A stretch of 64,000 nucleotides of DNA from Winogradskyella haliclonae (GCF_014635865.1 NZ_BMDQ01000002.1:372001-436000); one strand, 5' to 3'. Shown: positions 52,339 through 62,263, numbered from the stretch's first letter. The notes: generated from the sequence alone by a model not told the origin. Numbers and translations are program-made.

Positions 52339-53331
52339 ATGAAGAAAAAAATTGGTTACACGCTACTCTTCTTATTAGTTCTTATTCTTTCTGTTGGCTA
52401 TTATTACATTCGAAAGTTTAACAATGCATTTTTTAAAGAAAAATCAGCATACATGGAATATACTTTTGAATCTAAACCCATTCATTTTGATTGGGCATCT
52501 AGTTATAAAGGTTCAGGTGGATACCATGAACCGCAAGCAGCAATCATAATTCCAGTTAAAATTGAAAACTTAACACATCGGTTTTACATGCAGTTTGATA
52601 CTGGTGCACCACATTCTTTTATCTATGAAAAGGATTTAAAATCCTTGCGAAAAATTGGACTTAACATTGAAGAAGTTACAAAAGGCGAAGAACGTTTTGT
52701 TGAAGCGTTAAATTTTAAATTAGACAGCACAACTATAAACGCTAAAATGATTAGAATCTTAGAGAATTACGGAAATTCTTTTGATAAGACTGATACGATT
52801 TCTAATCTCAATATAGGAACTATAGGCAGCGATTTTATTACTAATAGAATTACATCTATCGATTTTAAAAATCAGACATTAGAGCTTTACGAGCAACGTC
52901 CAAAATGGATGAAAACCAAATCAGAATTTAAGCCTTTTGATTTTACAGGAAGACGCATCATGCTTCCAGTAGTTATAGACAACAAAGATTACGAATTGTT
53001 TTATGATTCGGGCTGTAGTGCGTTTGGATTAATAACTATAAAAAGCAGGTTTGATAAATATACCGATGAAAATACTGAGGCGATTGCATATAACGCTAAA
53101 AGTTGGAATAGCAGTATTGCTATTACTAGTAAAGTCAGTAATAAACGCTTTAAAATAGGCAATACAGAATTAAGTCTTAAACGTGTAAGTCATGTAGACA
53201 TGTACAATGCTATACAACCCTTAGTAACACCATTTACAAGAATTGGTGGTTGGCTAGGAAATCAACCTTTTAATGATAAAATCTTAATTCTAGATACAAA
53301 AGCCGAAGAATTTATAATACTAGAAAATTAA
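52339..53331 (+). CDS. Membrane-anchored retropepsin-like aspartyl protease with DTG and DSG half-sites
   Basis: Protein of 330 residues with one N-terminal membrane helix (about 4-24) and an exported domain. Two half-site motifs, FDTGAPHSFIYEK near residue 95 and YDSGCSAFGLITI near residue 222, suit a two-lobed aspartyl protease with DTG and DSG. Beta-rich segments (GTIGSDFITNRITSIDFKNQTLELYE) match the fold. It is a distant relative of the protease at 23249-24208, but the C-terminal half differs. The ATG follows an AT-rich 120-base gap containing an ATGAGT/ACTCAT repeat (52287-52308). Activity is inferred from motifs only. Confidence 0.7.
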   Translation: MKKKIGYTLLFLLVLILSVGYYYIRKFNNAFFKEKSAYMEYTFESKPIHFDWASSYKGSGGYHEPQAAIIIPVKIENLTHRFYMQFDTGAPHSFIYEKDLKSLRKIGLNIEEVTKGEERFVEALNFKLDSTTINAKMIRILENYGNSFDKTDTISNLNIGTIGSDFITNRITSIDFKNQTLELYEQRPKWMKTKSEFKPFDFTGRRIMLPVVIDNKDYELFYDSGCSAFGLITIKSRFDKYTDENTEAIAYNAKSWNSSIAITSKVSNKRFKIGNTELSLKRVSHVDMYNAIQPLVTPFTRIGGWLGNQPFNDKILILDTKAEEFIILEN

Positions 53332-53334
53332 AAT

Positions 53335-54555
53335 TTATTCATTAATCAATTCGCTAACAAAACGTTCAAATTCCGTTTTAAATTCGGTGTATTTATCACC
53401 AGTGGCTGGACCATTAAAACCGGTATGTATTTTGCGCACTTTTCCTGTTTTGTCGATAAAAATTGAGGTTGGATAGGACAACACATGGTTAAGCATTGGA
53501 AGTTTCTCTTGAGCTTTAACTTTGTCAGATGTTCCATACTGAGCTAATAAAATAGGGTAATCTATCCCAATCTTAGATTTTAAACGGTCTATACGGCTAA
53601 ACGCAATCTCTTCAGTTTTAGCATACTCAAATGCCAAGGCAATAATTTCAAAATCTTTATCTTTATTCTTGTTATAAAAATCTGCGTAGTACTTACTCTC
53701 ATCCAAACAGTTTGGACACCAGGTTCCCATAATCTGCACAACAATAACCTTATCTTTAAAACGCTCATCTTTAAGACTCACCATATCACCTTTAGCATTA
53801 GGAAATGTAAAGTCTATACTATCATAGCCTTCCTTTAAAAAGGTTAAACTATCAGCACTTGGCAATTCGTAATCTGGGTTACGTTTGGCAACAAAAGGTT
53901 CTTTCCAATGGTTACCTGAATAAAACTGACCTTCCATAGTAGAGTCAGTGACTTTTGCCGTAAACAAAAAGGCATGTGCCCCATCAAAAGTAGAGAGCTT
54001 CATAATATTGCCATCCATAATACCTTCGAGATAGCGGTAATCACCAGTAGTGGTTCTAAATGTGCCATAAACAAAATGGTCAATCTGCTCAAAAATACCT
54101 TTAGCAATATACTCGTCACCCTCAATGCCTTGACTAAATATGGCTTCCCAAACACCATCTACAGAAGTTGATATTGGACTTTTTGGTGATTTCGAAAAAC
54201 GTACGTCTTCATTAAAAGTGGCTGTAAACGGAACAATTCTATCTAAGCTTTCCTTGATAAATTCACCTTTAAGATTATCTCCATCAAAAGTGGCCGCAAA
54301 ATAACCTTCGAAAACTGGTGCAGTAATGAATATAGAATCGTTTCGGTATTCGACCTCATCGACATCAATCACTTCTTCAGCATTAAAAATCTTCAAGGTT
54401 ATTGGCGAATCTACTTTAAATAAAAAGGGTAATTCTTCATTATCCTGTACCTCTAGAACAGCTCTGTATGTTCCATTTTTAAGAATTTTAGGCGTCTCTT
54501 CATTTTTACATGACGTGAGTAATAAAGCTAGTATAAGTAGAGATAGATATCGCAT
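53335..54555 (-). CDS. TlpA-family thiol-disulfide lipoprotein
   Basis: Lipoprotein of 406 residues. The lipobox LTSC lies near residue 16, so the mature N-terminus is lipidated. The first ~250 residues form a beta-rich domain (e.g. IAKGIFEQIDHFVYGTFRT) of unknown type. The C-terminal thioredoxin-like domain (about 255-400) carries the redox motif WCPNC in IMGTWCPNCLDESKYY. Such proteins act as periplasmic disulfide reductases, for example in cytochrome maturation. It is convergent with the aspartyl protease gene (3 bases between stops). Confidence 0.86.
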   Translation of the reverse strand: MRYLSLLILALLLTSCKNEETPKILKNGTYRAVLEVQDNEELPFLFKVDSPITLKIFNAEEVIDVDEVEYRNDSIFITAPVFEGYFAATFDGDNLKGEFIKESLDRIVPFTATFNEDVRFSKSPKSPISTSVDGVWEAIFSQGIEGDEYIAKGIFEQIDHFVYGTFRTTTGDYRYLEGIMDGNIMKLSTFDGAHAFLFTAKVTDSTMEGQFYSGNHWKEPFVAKRNPDYELPSADSLTFLKEGYDSIDFTFPNAKGDMVSLKDERFKDKVIVVQIMGTWCPNCLDESKYYADFYNKNKDKDFEIIALAFEYAKTEEIAFSRIDRLKSKIGIDYPILLAQYGTSDKVKAQEKLPMLNHVLSYPTSIFIDKTGKVRKIHTGFNGPATGDKYTEFKTEFERFVSELINE

Positions 54556-54601
54556 TAGAAAATGTTTGTAATAAAGTTCGAATTAACAACAAATACCTTA
54601 C

Positions 54602-54630
54602 AAAAAAAAGCCCAACACAAAATGTTGGGC
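54602..54630 (-). terminator. Rho-independent terminator of the endonuclease gene
   Basis: GCCCAACA (54610-54617) pairs perfectly with TGTTGGGC (54623-54630). On the minus strand the stem is followed by eight T residues (54609-54602). It lies 22 bases past the endonuclease stop. Confidence 0.85.
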
Positions 54631-54652
54631 CTTAATTAAGATTTGTATGAGA

Positions 54653-57600
54653 TTACTTTTTAATAATCTTCTTTTGAATGGTACGCTGCCCATCGTTGAT
54701 GTTTACAATGTACATTCCTGAATCTAGATGATTTAACTCCACCTTTCCTTTGAATGTACCTTTAGCCACAAAACGTCCTGACATATTATAAATCGCATAC
54801 GATACTTCTCTGTCATCTTTCATTTCAAGATTTAAAGTATTGTAACTTGCATAAATTTTAGAGTTAAAAACAGGTTCCTCTACACCTAATTCCCCATCAA
54901 TATTGATGTCAACAAAAGCTGCAAAACGTGCTCCAGATGCCCCAATATTTACGGTGTAATCTTCAACCTCTCCATAAGTAAATGTTTCACATGCTCCAGG
55001 CGTAGAATTCCATTCCATAGATACTCTTAAACGTGTTGGTCCTGCAACAGCTGACGTTGGTACTGTAAAGTTATAGGATAAGTTTCCTCCGTTTGAAGAC
55101 GAACCAGCGACGATTTCCTCACTAGACTCAAATGTTCCGTTTTGGTTGAAATCTATCCAAGCTCTCCATTGCTCAGTATACGATTGTCCAGGGAAACCTG
55201 CACTTAAGACAATAGTATTACTACCGTAGTTGATGTTACCTGTTTGGTTTGTGAAATCACCGTAACCACCATTTGAACCCGTAGCGTTTGAAATTCCACC
55301 TAAAGCAACAAAATCAATAAACTCAAAATTGGTGTTATTCCCTTGAGAGTTGCAGTAGTTTAATACTACAGCTTCAGTTGATACTGACACATTAGAACTC
55401 GCATTTGATACATTTCCAGCAGCATCTTTAGCCCTTACATTAAACGTGTAGTTAGTGGATGGTGATAAGCCTGTTACCATATAACCAGTACTAGTAACTG
55501 TTGTTAATAATGTAGCGCCTTGGTATACATCATAACCAGTTACGCCAACATTGTCTGTGGATGCAGACCATGATAACACAACTGAACTTGTCGTCACATT
55601 TGATGCTGTAAGATTCGTTGGTACTGATGGCGCTTGCGTATCTGGTGGCGTAGCTGTTGTTACACCAACATTAGAACTCGCATTAGACACATTTTCAGCA
55701 GCATCTTTTGCCCTTACATTAAAGGTGTAGTCTGTGGATGATGATAAGCCTGTTACTGTATAGCCTGTACTAGTAACTGTTGCCAACAACGTAGCGCCTT
55801 GGTACACATCGTAACCAGTAACTCCAACATTGTCTGTAGATGCTGACCATGATAACACTACTGAACTAGTCGTCACATTTGATGCAGTGAGATTCGTTGG
55901 CACTGATGGTGCTTGCGTATCTGGTGGCGTCGCTGTAGTTACACCGACATTAGAACTCGCATTTGATACATTTCCTGCGGCATCTTTAGCCCTTAAATTA
56001 AACGTGTAGTTTGTTGATGGTGATAAGCCTGTTACTGTATAACCAGTACTAGTAACTGTCGTTAATAATGTGGCGCCCTGGTACACATCATAACCTGTTA
56101 CGCCAACATTGTCTGTAGATGCTGACCATGATAACACTACAGAACTTGTTGTTACATTTGATGCTGTAAGATTGGTTGGTACTGATGGTGATTCTGTATC
56201 TGGTGTTGATCCTGCCCCACCGTCAATAGTATGAGAACCTAAATCATCAAATGTGTTTTGAGGAAATTGGTCCCATTCCGAAACAGTATACGTTGTATTT
56301 GGATCTAAAACTGAAGACTTACGTCTTAAAGTGACGTCTTTTGCAAAATTTGCACTACTATTTTCGTTACCCATTTTATCAATCAACACATTATCTTTAA
56401 ATAATCCAATAGCATCGTTACCATTAAACGTTGTAACACCACTTGTTGCATCAGCTTCGTTTAATATTGCTGCAGTTGCACTACTATTAGCGACTACAAA
56501 AACTTCACCGTTGGCCAATTGCCCAGTTAAATTATAAGTGCTTGTAAAATTACCACTACCGTTAGTAGCCTTCCTGAGAGAGTATCCAGAAAGATTAACT
56601 GTAGCGCCTGTAAAATTAGCAACCTCTAATGCTTTATTGTTTGATGAGCCTTCAATATATTCTGAAATAAACAACTCTGAAGCTGTTCCTCCAGTTCCTG
56701 CAGCTTGCGTTGTTACTGCTGTAGAATTACTATTTGCAGAGGTATTACCTGCAGCATCTGTTGCATTTACAGAAAAGCTATATAATGTACTTGCTCCTAA
56801 TCCAGAAACATTGTAGTTCGTCCCACTCACGGTTGTAACAAATGCACCATCCTGAAAAACATTATAACCAGTTACGCCAACATTATCCGTAGATGCAGAC
56901 CATGTTAAAACGGTTGAGTTTGAAGTTGTATTAGAAGCTACTAAATTAAGTGGTACAGTTGGTGCTTCAGTATCTTGAGTTCCAGTACCAAAACGGTCTT
57001 CGGCTTGAGGACCACCCCAAATTTGAGTCGCAAAAGCAGGATTATCTACAAAAGGATTCCTGTTCCCTTGAATATCAGCAATGACTTCATTTCTATTATC
57101 TTCAAAGCCATTTACTGGGTCTTCTGCATTCCATTGCAATAAAACATCAATCATGTTTGCATCTCCGGCCACTGTATTTCCTACAGCAACATCACTTGGC
57201 AAACAACGGCTACCATAACGCAAATACATATACATCATCATTCTAGCTACATCACCTTTCCATTCGTCACCTGGATAAAAGTTACCTTGAGGTGTGATTC
57301 CAGAATTTCCGTTACCAGCAGCAAACTTTCTGTTACTTCTAGAAGAATTCATTTGACCATCAGCAGGGCGCAACGAGTGCGCATCACTTCCAGGGCCAGT
57401 ACTACCCAAGTTTGGATTTCCTAAAGATCTGGGATAAACATGCTCTCTATTCCAAAGACCAATACCACCGCCATTGTCATTTACACCACGAGAACGATCG
57501 GTCATAAAATCACCATCATTGTCATTATAGCCATATATCAGCAGTACTTTTGACGCATCAGTTGGGTCTAAATCAGATTGTTGCAAAGCATCCCAAACAC

Positions 57601-57769
57601 CAGGAGTATAACTCAAAATAGTCGTTTGCGTTGTGGTAATCTTAGACGCTAAATCATCTTTTAGAGAAGTTCCTGTTTGGTTTAGATTAACATCGTTATA
57701 ATACGAAGGTATTTGAGCATACGCTAACGCGCTAATCAATAAAATTGAAAAAAGTAGAATTTTCTTCAT
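54653..57769 (-). CDS. Secreted modular endonuclease I with Fn3, lamin-tail, GEVED and T9SS domains
   Basis: Secreted nuclease of 1038 residues. A signal peptide (about 1-18) leads into an endonuclease I domain (about 19-265) with the active-site motif NREHVYPRS (EndA/BsnI type, nonspecific nuclease). Next come a fibronectin type III domain (about 271-353) and a lamin-tail domain (about 366-520, SELFISEYIEGSSNNKALEVANFTGATVNLSGY-like). A tandem array of three near-identical Fn3 domains follows (about 523-801). A GEVED domain (about 805-950) and a T9SS sorting domain end the protein. It would be exported by T9SS and degrade extracellular DNA, for nutrition or competition. Confidence 0.9.
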   Translation of the reverse strand: MKKILLFSILLISALAYAQIPSYYNDVNLNQTGTSLKDDLASKITTTQTTILSYTPGVWDALQQSDLDPTDASKVLLIYGYNDNDGDFMTDRSRGVNDNGGGIGLWNREHVYPRSLGNPNLGSTGPGSDAHSLRPADGQMNSSRSNRKFAAGNGNSGITPQGNFYPGDEWKGDVARMMMYMYLRYGSRCLPSDVAVGNTVAGDANMIDVLLQWNAEDPVNGFEDNRNEVIADIQGNRNPFVDNPAFATQIWGGPQAEDRFGTGTQDTEAPTVPLNLVASNTTSNSTVLTWSASTDNVGVTGYNVFQDGAFVTTVSGTNYNVSGLGASTLYSFSVNATDAAGNTSANSNSTAVTTQAAGTGGTASELFISEYIEGSSNNKALEVANFTGATVNLSGYSLRKATNGSGNFTSTYNLTGQLANGEVFVVANSSATAAILNEADATSGVTTFNGNDAIGLFKDNVLIDKMGNENSSANFAKDVTLRRKSSVLDPNTTYTVSEWDQFPQNTFDDLGSHTIDGGAGSTPDTESPSVPTNLTASNVTTSSVVLSWSASTDNVGVTGYDVYQGATLLTTVTSTGYTVTGLSPSTNYTFNLRAKDAAGNVSNASSNVGVTTATPPDTQAPSVPTNLTASNVTTSSVVLSWSASTDNVGVTGYDVYQGATLLATVTSTGYTVTGLSSSTDYTFNVRAKDAAENVSNASSNVGVTTATPPDTQAPSVPTNLTASNVTTSSVVLSWSASTDNVGVTGYDVYQGATLLTTVTSTGYMVTGLSPSTNYTFNVRAKDAAGNVSNASSNVSVSTEAVVLNYCNSQGNNTNFEFIDFVALGGISNATGSNGGYGDFTNQTGNINYGSNTIVLSAGFPGQSYTEQWRAWIDFNQNGTFESSEEIVAGSSSNGGNLSYNFTVPTSAVAGPTRLRVSMEWNSTPGACETFTYGEVEDYTVNIGASGARFAAFVDINIDGELGVEEPVFNSKIYASYNTLNLEMKDDREVSYAIYNMSGRFVAKGTFKGKVELNHLDSGMYIVNINDGQRTIQKKIIKK
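55367..56203 (-). repeat. Three tandem 279-bp repeats encoding Fn3 domains
   Basis: A 93-codon unit is repeated three times in tandem: the matching 10-base block begins at 55612, 55891 and 56170, exactly 279 bases apart. Copies differ at scattered synonymous sites, so they are not a very recent duplication. The domains are spacers in the endonuclease. Confidence 0.85.
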
Positions 57770-57983
57770 TAGTTAAATTTGGTTTAATGTTGTGTTAGTA
57801 ATTTTCAGTGCGTAAATTATTATTTAATTACATGCTTATTATTGAGCTGATTTAAAACACTTAAAAAGCTAATAACAATTCTATATTAATCGTCTAAAAA
57901 CAAGCAGATTACCTCAATAAAAAATGTTAATAATTATTTTTTTAACTAAAGACTTTTCAATTTTATTAAGACATAAGTATTAT

Positions 57984-57991
57984 TATCTTTG
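57984..57991 (+). promoter_or_regulatory. Candidate -7 promoter element of pheT
   Basis: TATCTTTG is a full TAnnTTTG match, ending 24 bases before the ATG at 58016. No clear -33 TTG lies at the expected distance. The rest of the 246-base gap (57770-58015) is AT-rich with no other signal I can support. Confidence 0.5.
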
Positions 57992-58015
57992 ACATCTTAA
58001 ATAAGATTGAGATTT

Positions 58016-60448
58016 ATGAAGATTTCTTACAACTGGTTAAAGCAGTTTATTAAGATAGATTGGGATGCCGAAAAAACAGGTGAGTTACTAACAGACCTTG
58101 GATTAGAAATTGAAGGCATTGAGACATACGAATCTGTAAAAGGCGGACTCAAAGGTATTGTAGTTGGAGAAGTATTGACTTGCGAGCAACACCCAAATGC
58201 AGATAGGTTAAAAGTTACTACAGTAAATATTGGCGAAGATGCACCTTTGCAGATAGTCTGTGGCGCTCCAAATGTTGCCTCTGGACAAAAAGTACCTGTA
58301 GCAACTATTGGCACCACATTATATACTGAAGAAGGTGAAGCTTGGAAAATTAAAAAAGGTAAGATACGTGGAGAAGAAAGTCATGGGATGATTTGTGCTG
58401 AAGACGAACTTGGCTTAGGTAAGTCTCATGATGGCATTATGGTATTAGATTCTGATTTAAAGGTAGGCACACGAGCTTCTGAAGTTTTTGACATCGAAAA
58501 TGATAATGTTTTTGAAATTGGTTTAACACCAAACCGTGCTGATGCTATGAGCCATTATGGTGTTGCACGCGATCTTAAAGCGGGTTTATTACAAAAGGAT
58601 ATACTATTAGAGTTAATTACACCATCAGTTAGCTCGTATCATGTAGATAGCAGAACATTAAAAATAGATGTTGATGTCCAAGACAAAGAAAAAGCACCAA
58701 GATACTGTGGCGTTACCATTTCTGGATTAAAAGTTGATGATTCACCTAGCTGGCTACAACATCGCTTAAAATCGATTGGCCTATCTCCTATTAATAATAT
58801 AGTAGATATTACAAATTATGTACTTCACGAATTAGGACAACCTTTACATGCCTTTGATGCCAATAAAATCTCAGGTAATAAAATTGAAGTAAAAACTTGC
58901 ACTAACGGAACAAAATTTACAACGCTAGACGAGGTTGAGCGTGAGCTACATGAAGATGATTTAATGATATGTGATGCCGAAAAACCTTTATGTATCGCAG
59001 GTGTTTTTGGAGGTATAAACTCTGGTGTTACTGAAGGGACAACGAGCATCTTTTTAGAAAGCGCCTATTTTAATCCGGTTAGTATTCGTAAAACAGCAAA
59101 GCGACATGGACTTAATACAGATGCCTCTTTCCGTTTTGAACGTGGCATTGATCCAAACATAACAGAATATGCATTAAAGCGTGCTGCACTAATGATTACT
59201 GAAATTGCTGGCGGTGAAATATCAAGTGATATATATGACACTTATCCTAATAAGATCAGTGATTTTGAAGTTCGTTTAAGTTTTGATAACGCTAAGAAAT
59301 TAATAGGTGAAGAAATCCCAAGAGAAACTATTAAAAGTATTCTAACATCTCTTGAGATAAAAGTTAACAATGTTACCGAAACAGGCTTGGGGCTCACTGT
59401 TCCTGCATACAGAAACGATGTACAACGTGAAGCTGATATTATAGAAGAAATACTACGTGTGTATGGTTATAATAATGTAGGAACTACGGAAAAACTAAAT
59501 GCGTCGATTTCAAATTCTACACGTTTTGAAGATTATAAACTTCAAAATATTATTGGAAATCAATTAGCGTCTCAAGGCTTTTTTGAAATTATGGCAAACT
59601 CATTAACCACACCAAAATATGTGGAGCTTAGTGCACAGTTAAATGCTGAGCATAATGTAGAGATGCTCAATCCTTTGAGTAAGGATTTAGGCGTCATGCG
59701 GCAATCACTATTATTCTCTGGTCTAGAAGCTGTTTCATATAACATTAACAGAAAACGTGGTGACTTAAAGTTATTTGAGTTTGGTAAAACTTATCATCAA
59801 TATTCAGAGCAACGTGAAGAACACAAGCATTTGTCATTGTTTGTAACTGGAAATAAATCAGATGAGTATTGGGATCCCAAAGTTCAGTTATCTCCAAGTG
59901 ATTTCTTTTACTTAAAAGGTACCGTCGAAATTATTTTACAACGCCTAGGTTTACATCGATTGAAATCTTCTCCATTAAAATCAGACCTATTAAGTGAAGG
60001 CATGAGCTTATCTCTAGGAAAACTTAAAATAGTAGATTTTGGCTTAGTTAAAAAAACAACACTTAAGCATTTTGGAATTTCTCAAAATGTACTATTTGCA
60101 AATTTTAATTGGGATAATGTATTAGAAATAGCAAAACATAATAGTATTAAATTTAAAGCTATACCTAAGTACCCTGAGGTCCGTCGTGATTTTGCATTAC
60201 TTATAGACAATACGGTTACTTTCGAGGATATTTTCACTATTGCAAAACAAACTGAAAAACAACTACTAAAAAATGTAAATTTGTTTGATGTATATGAAGG
60301 CAAAAACTTACCTGGTGGTAAAAAGAGTTATGCCGTGAGTTTTACATTACAGGATGAAAATAAAACTCTGACTGATAAACAAATTGATAAAATAATGAAC
60401 AAGTTACAGGCCAATTTTGAGTCTAAACTTGGTGCAGAATTACGATAA
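58016..60448 (+). CDS. pheT: Phenylalanine-tRNA ligase beta subunit
   Basis: Beta chain of phenylalanyl-tRNA synthetase, 810 residues. It starts with MKISYNWLKQFI. The tRNA-binding OB domain (about 40-150), B3/4 editing domain, B5 DNA-binding-like domain and the C-terminal anticodon-binding FDX-ACB domain (about 715-810, KYPEVRRDFALL) are all present. The length is normal. I use the ATG at 58016; a TTG at 58007 is less likely. The alpha subunit gene pheS is not adjacent in this window, which is common in Bacteroidota. The next gene starts 1 base after its stop. Confidence 0.96.
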   Translation: MKISYNWLKQFIKIDWDAEKTGELLTDLGLEIEGIETYESVKGGLKGIVVGEVLTCEQHPNADRLKVTTVNIGEDAPLQIVCGAPNVASGQKVPVATIGTTLYTEEGEAWKIKKGKIRGEESHGMICAEDELGLGKSHDGIMVLDSDLKVGTRASEVFDIENDNVFEIGLTPNRADAMSHYGVARDLKAGLLQKDILLELITPSVSSYHVDSRTLKIDVDVQDKEKAPRYCGVTISGLKVDDSPSWLQHRLKSIGLSPINNIVDITNYVLHELGQPLHAFDANKISGNKIEVKTCTNGTKFTTLDEVERELHEDDLMICDAEKPLCIAGVFGGINSGVTEGTTSIFLESAYFNPVSIRKTAKRHGLNTDASFRFERGIDPNITEYALKRAALMITEIAGGEISSDIYDTYPNKISDFEVRLSFDNAKKLIGEEIPRETIKSILTSLEIKVNNVTETGLGLTVPAYRNDVQREADIIEEILRVYGYNNVGTTEKLNASISNSTRFEDYKLQNIIGNQLASQGFFEIMANSLTTPKYVELSAQLNAEHNVEMLNPLSKDLGVMRQSLLFSGLEAVSYNINRKRGDLKLFEFGKTYHQYSEQREEHKHLSLFVTGNKSDEYWDPKVQLSPSDFFYLKGTVEIILQRLGLHRLKSSPLKSDLLSEGMSLSLGKLKIVDFGLVKKTTLKHFGISQNVLFANFNWDNVLEIAKHNSIKFKAIPKYPEVRRDFALLIDNTVTFEDIFTIAKQTEKQLLKNVNLFDVYEGKNLPGGKKSYAVSFTLQDENKTLTDKQIDKIMNKLQANFESKLGAELR

Positions 60449-60449
60449 T

Positions 60450-61304
60450 ATGAGATATAGACTTATTTTTCTTATTAGCTTTTTTTTATTAGTTATTAAT
60501 AAGTCTAATGCGCAACAACTCAAAACCCAGATAGATAGCACTAAACCTCAAACGATTTGGCAAATGGCCAAATACGACACAAGGTACACTCTAAAAAGTG
60601 TTGGTCATGCTTTCACCAGACCTTTACATTGGAAAGGGAATGACTTTGCAAAATTAGGAATTCTACTAGGAGGAACAGCAGCACTTACCTTTACTGATGA
60701 GCCAATACAGGAGTTTATCCAGAATCAAAGACGTGATTTCCCAAAAGTTGTAAGAGATTTTGGTTGGTATTTTGGTAGTCCTCAAAACTACTTTATGGCT
60801 AATGCCGGTTTATATGGCTTTGGACTTTTTACAAAAAATGAGAAGATTAGAAAAACTAGTGTTCTTATAATTTCATCATCATTAACCACTGGTTTAATTC
60901 AAACCTTTACAAAGAATGCAATTGGTCGTGCAAGGCCAAGTAGAAATGCTGGTCATCTAGAATTTTCGTCTTTTGCAAATGAATCTAGTTTTCGCTCGTT
61001 TCCTTCAGGGCACACCGTATTATCTATTACTATGGCGCATTCTATTGCTAAACAATTTGAAAACCCATGGGTAAAAGCTGGAATTTATACTGTTGGAGCT
61101 ATTCCTCCAATATCAAGGCTTGTCGATGACGCACATTGGTTTACAGATATAGCTTTTAGTACAGTTCTTAGTATTATTGTTGTGGATAGCATTGATAATT
61201 TCTTATTCGATGACAAAGCATACGATTATCCAAAAAAAGAAAAAGTGATTTCTTGGAATCTTAGATTTTCAACAAATCAAATTGGTTTGGTTGGCACCTT
61301 CTAA
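60450..61304 (+). CDS. PAP2-family phosphatase (exported membrane-linked)
   Basis: Type 2 phosphatidic acid phosphatase-like protein of 284 residues with a signal peptide (MRYRLIFLISFFLLVINKSNAQ). The three PAP2 signature motifs are intact: KNAIGRARP, SFPSGH and SRLVDDAHWFTD. It would dephosphorylate lipid phosphates such as undecaprenyl pyrophosphate or phosphatidic acid at the periplasmic face. I start at the ATG at 60450; an upstream in-frame start at 60417 would overlap pheT. It begins one base after the pheT stop, so they are cotranscribed, although no functional link is obvious. Confidence 0.9.
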   Translation: MRYRLIFLISFFLLVINKSNAQQLKTQIDSTKPQTIWQMAKYDTRYTLKSVGHAFTRPLHWKGNDFAKLGILLGGTAALTFTDEPIQEFIQNQRRDFPKVVRDFGWYFGSPQNYFMANAGLYGFGLFTKNEKIRKTSVLIISSSLTTGLIQTFTKNAIGRARPSRNAGHLEFSSFANESSFRSFPSGHTVLSITMAHSIAKQFENPWVKAGIYTVGAIPPISRLVDDAHWFTDIAFSTVLSIIVVDSIDNFLFDDKAYDYPKKEKVISWNLRFSTNQIGLVGTF

Positions 61305-61381
61305 GTGAAAATTATTTATCATTTTATTCACATTTAACATATCTATATTCTTTACTTTTAACAGAACTAAAAAAATAAACT

Positions 61382-61882
61382 ATGGCAAATATTACATTAG
61401 GTGGTAACCCAGCTACAACTGTAGGTAACCTTCCAGGAATAGGATCAAAAGCTCCCGATTTTAAATTGACTACTACAGATTTATCAGATAAAACTTTAGC
61501 AGATTTTAGTGGTTCAAGATTGGTATTGAATATTTTTCCGAGTGTTGACACAGGTGTTTGTGCACAATCTATTAGAACCTTTAATAAAAAAGCAAGCAAC
61601 TTAGAAAATACTAAAGTACTATGCATATCTAAAGATTTGCCATTTGCTATGGCACGTTTCTGTGGTGCTGAAGGTTTAGATAACGTTATAAACCTTTCTG
61701 ATTATAAGACTGGAGATTTTGGAAACACTTATGGTGTTACTTTTAAAGATAGTGCATTTGAGTCACTGCACTCAAGATCTGTTGTTGTCGTAGATACGGA
61801 TGGAACAATTTTACATACTGAGCAAGTTTCAGAAACTGGTGAAGAACCAAACTATGAAGCGGCTCTAAATGCTTTAAATTAA
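61382..61882 (+). CDS. tpx: Thiol peroxidase
   Basis: Atypical 2-Cys peroxiredoxin of the Tpx type, 166 residues. The peroxidatic cysteine is Cys60 in SVDTGVCAQSIRTF, and the resolving cysteine is Cys94 in MARFCGAEG, matching E. coli Tpx spacing. The opening ITLGGNPATTVGNLP is family typical. It removes hydrogen and alkyl peroxides with thioredoxin as donor. A -7-like TACTTTTA lies at 61353-61360, 21 bases before the ATG. The diacylglycerol kinase gene follows 3 bases after its stop. Confidence 0.95.
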   Translation: MANITLGGNPATTVGNLPGIGSKAPDFKLTTTDLSDKTLADFSGSRLVLNIFPSVDTGVCAQSIRTFNKKASNLENTKVLCISKDLPFAMARFCGAEGLDNVINLSDYKTGDFGNTYGVTFKDSAFESLHSRSVVVVDTDGTILHTEQVSETGEEPNYEAALNALN

Positions 61883-61885
61883 TAT

Positions 61886-62263
61886 ATGCCAAATAGGAAT
61901 AAAGAATCTTTTGGAGTCAATCGCCTTAAAAGCGTAGGTTATGCTTTTAAGGGTTTGGTGGTTTTGGTAAAGACTGAAAACAGTATAAAACTTCAGCTCA
62001 TCATTGGATCAATTGTAACTATTGCAGGAATTTATTTTAATATTTCTACTACAGAATGGCTAATTCAACTAGTGATGATAGCCATGGTTATGAGTGTTGA
62101 AGGCGTAAATACTGCTATAGAATATATGGCAGATTTTATTCACCCGGACCACCACCCTAAAATTGGACTTATTAAAGATATTGGTGCTGGTGCCGTTCTT
62201 ATTGCTTCTATAGCAGCGATCATTGCCGCTGGGATTATTTACATTCCCAAAGTATTTGCTTAA
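61886..62263 (+). CDS. Diacylglycerol kinase-family membrane protein
   Basis: Small integral membrane protein of 125 residues with three helices. The signature is visible: a basic cytoplasmic start (RNKESFGVNRLKSVGYAFKGL), the acidic catalytic helix VEGVNTAIEYMADFI, and a C-terminal helix (IGAGAVLIASIAAIIAAG). Gram-positive-type and Bacteroidota members phosphorylate undecaprenol or diacylglycerol. It follows tpx by 3 bases, so both belong to one transcript, and precedes ftsK. Undecaprenol as substrate is an alternative to diacylglycerol. Confidence 0.88.
   Translation: MPNRNKESFGVNRLKSVGYAFKGLVVLVKTENSIKLQLIIGSIVTIAGIYFNISTTEWLIQLVMIAMVMSVEGVNTAIEYMADFIHPDHHPKIGLIKDIGAGAVLIASIAAIIAAGIIYIPKVFA

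Noticed and set aside
31371..57769. Phage, insertion sequence or defence island in the accessory-looking stretch
   Set aside because: No transposase, integrase, capsid, restriction or CRISPR signature was seen; the large genes are T9SS surface proteins.
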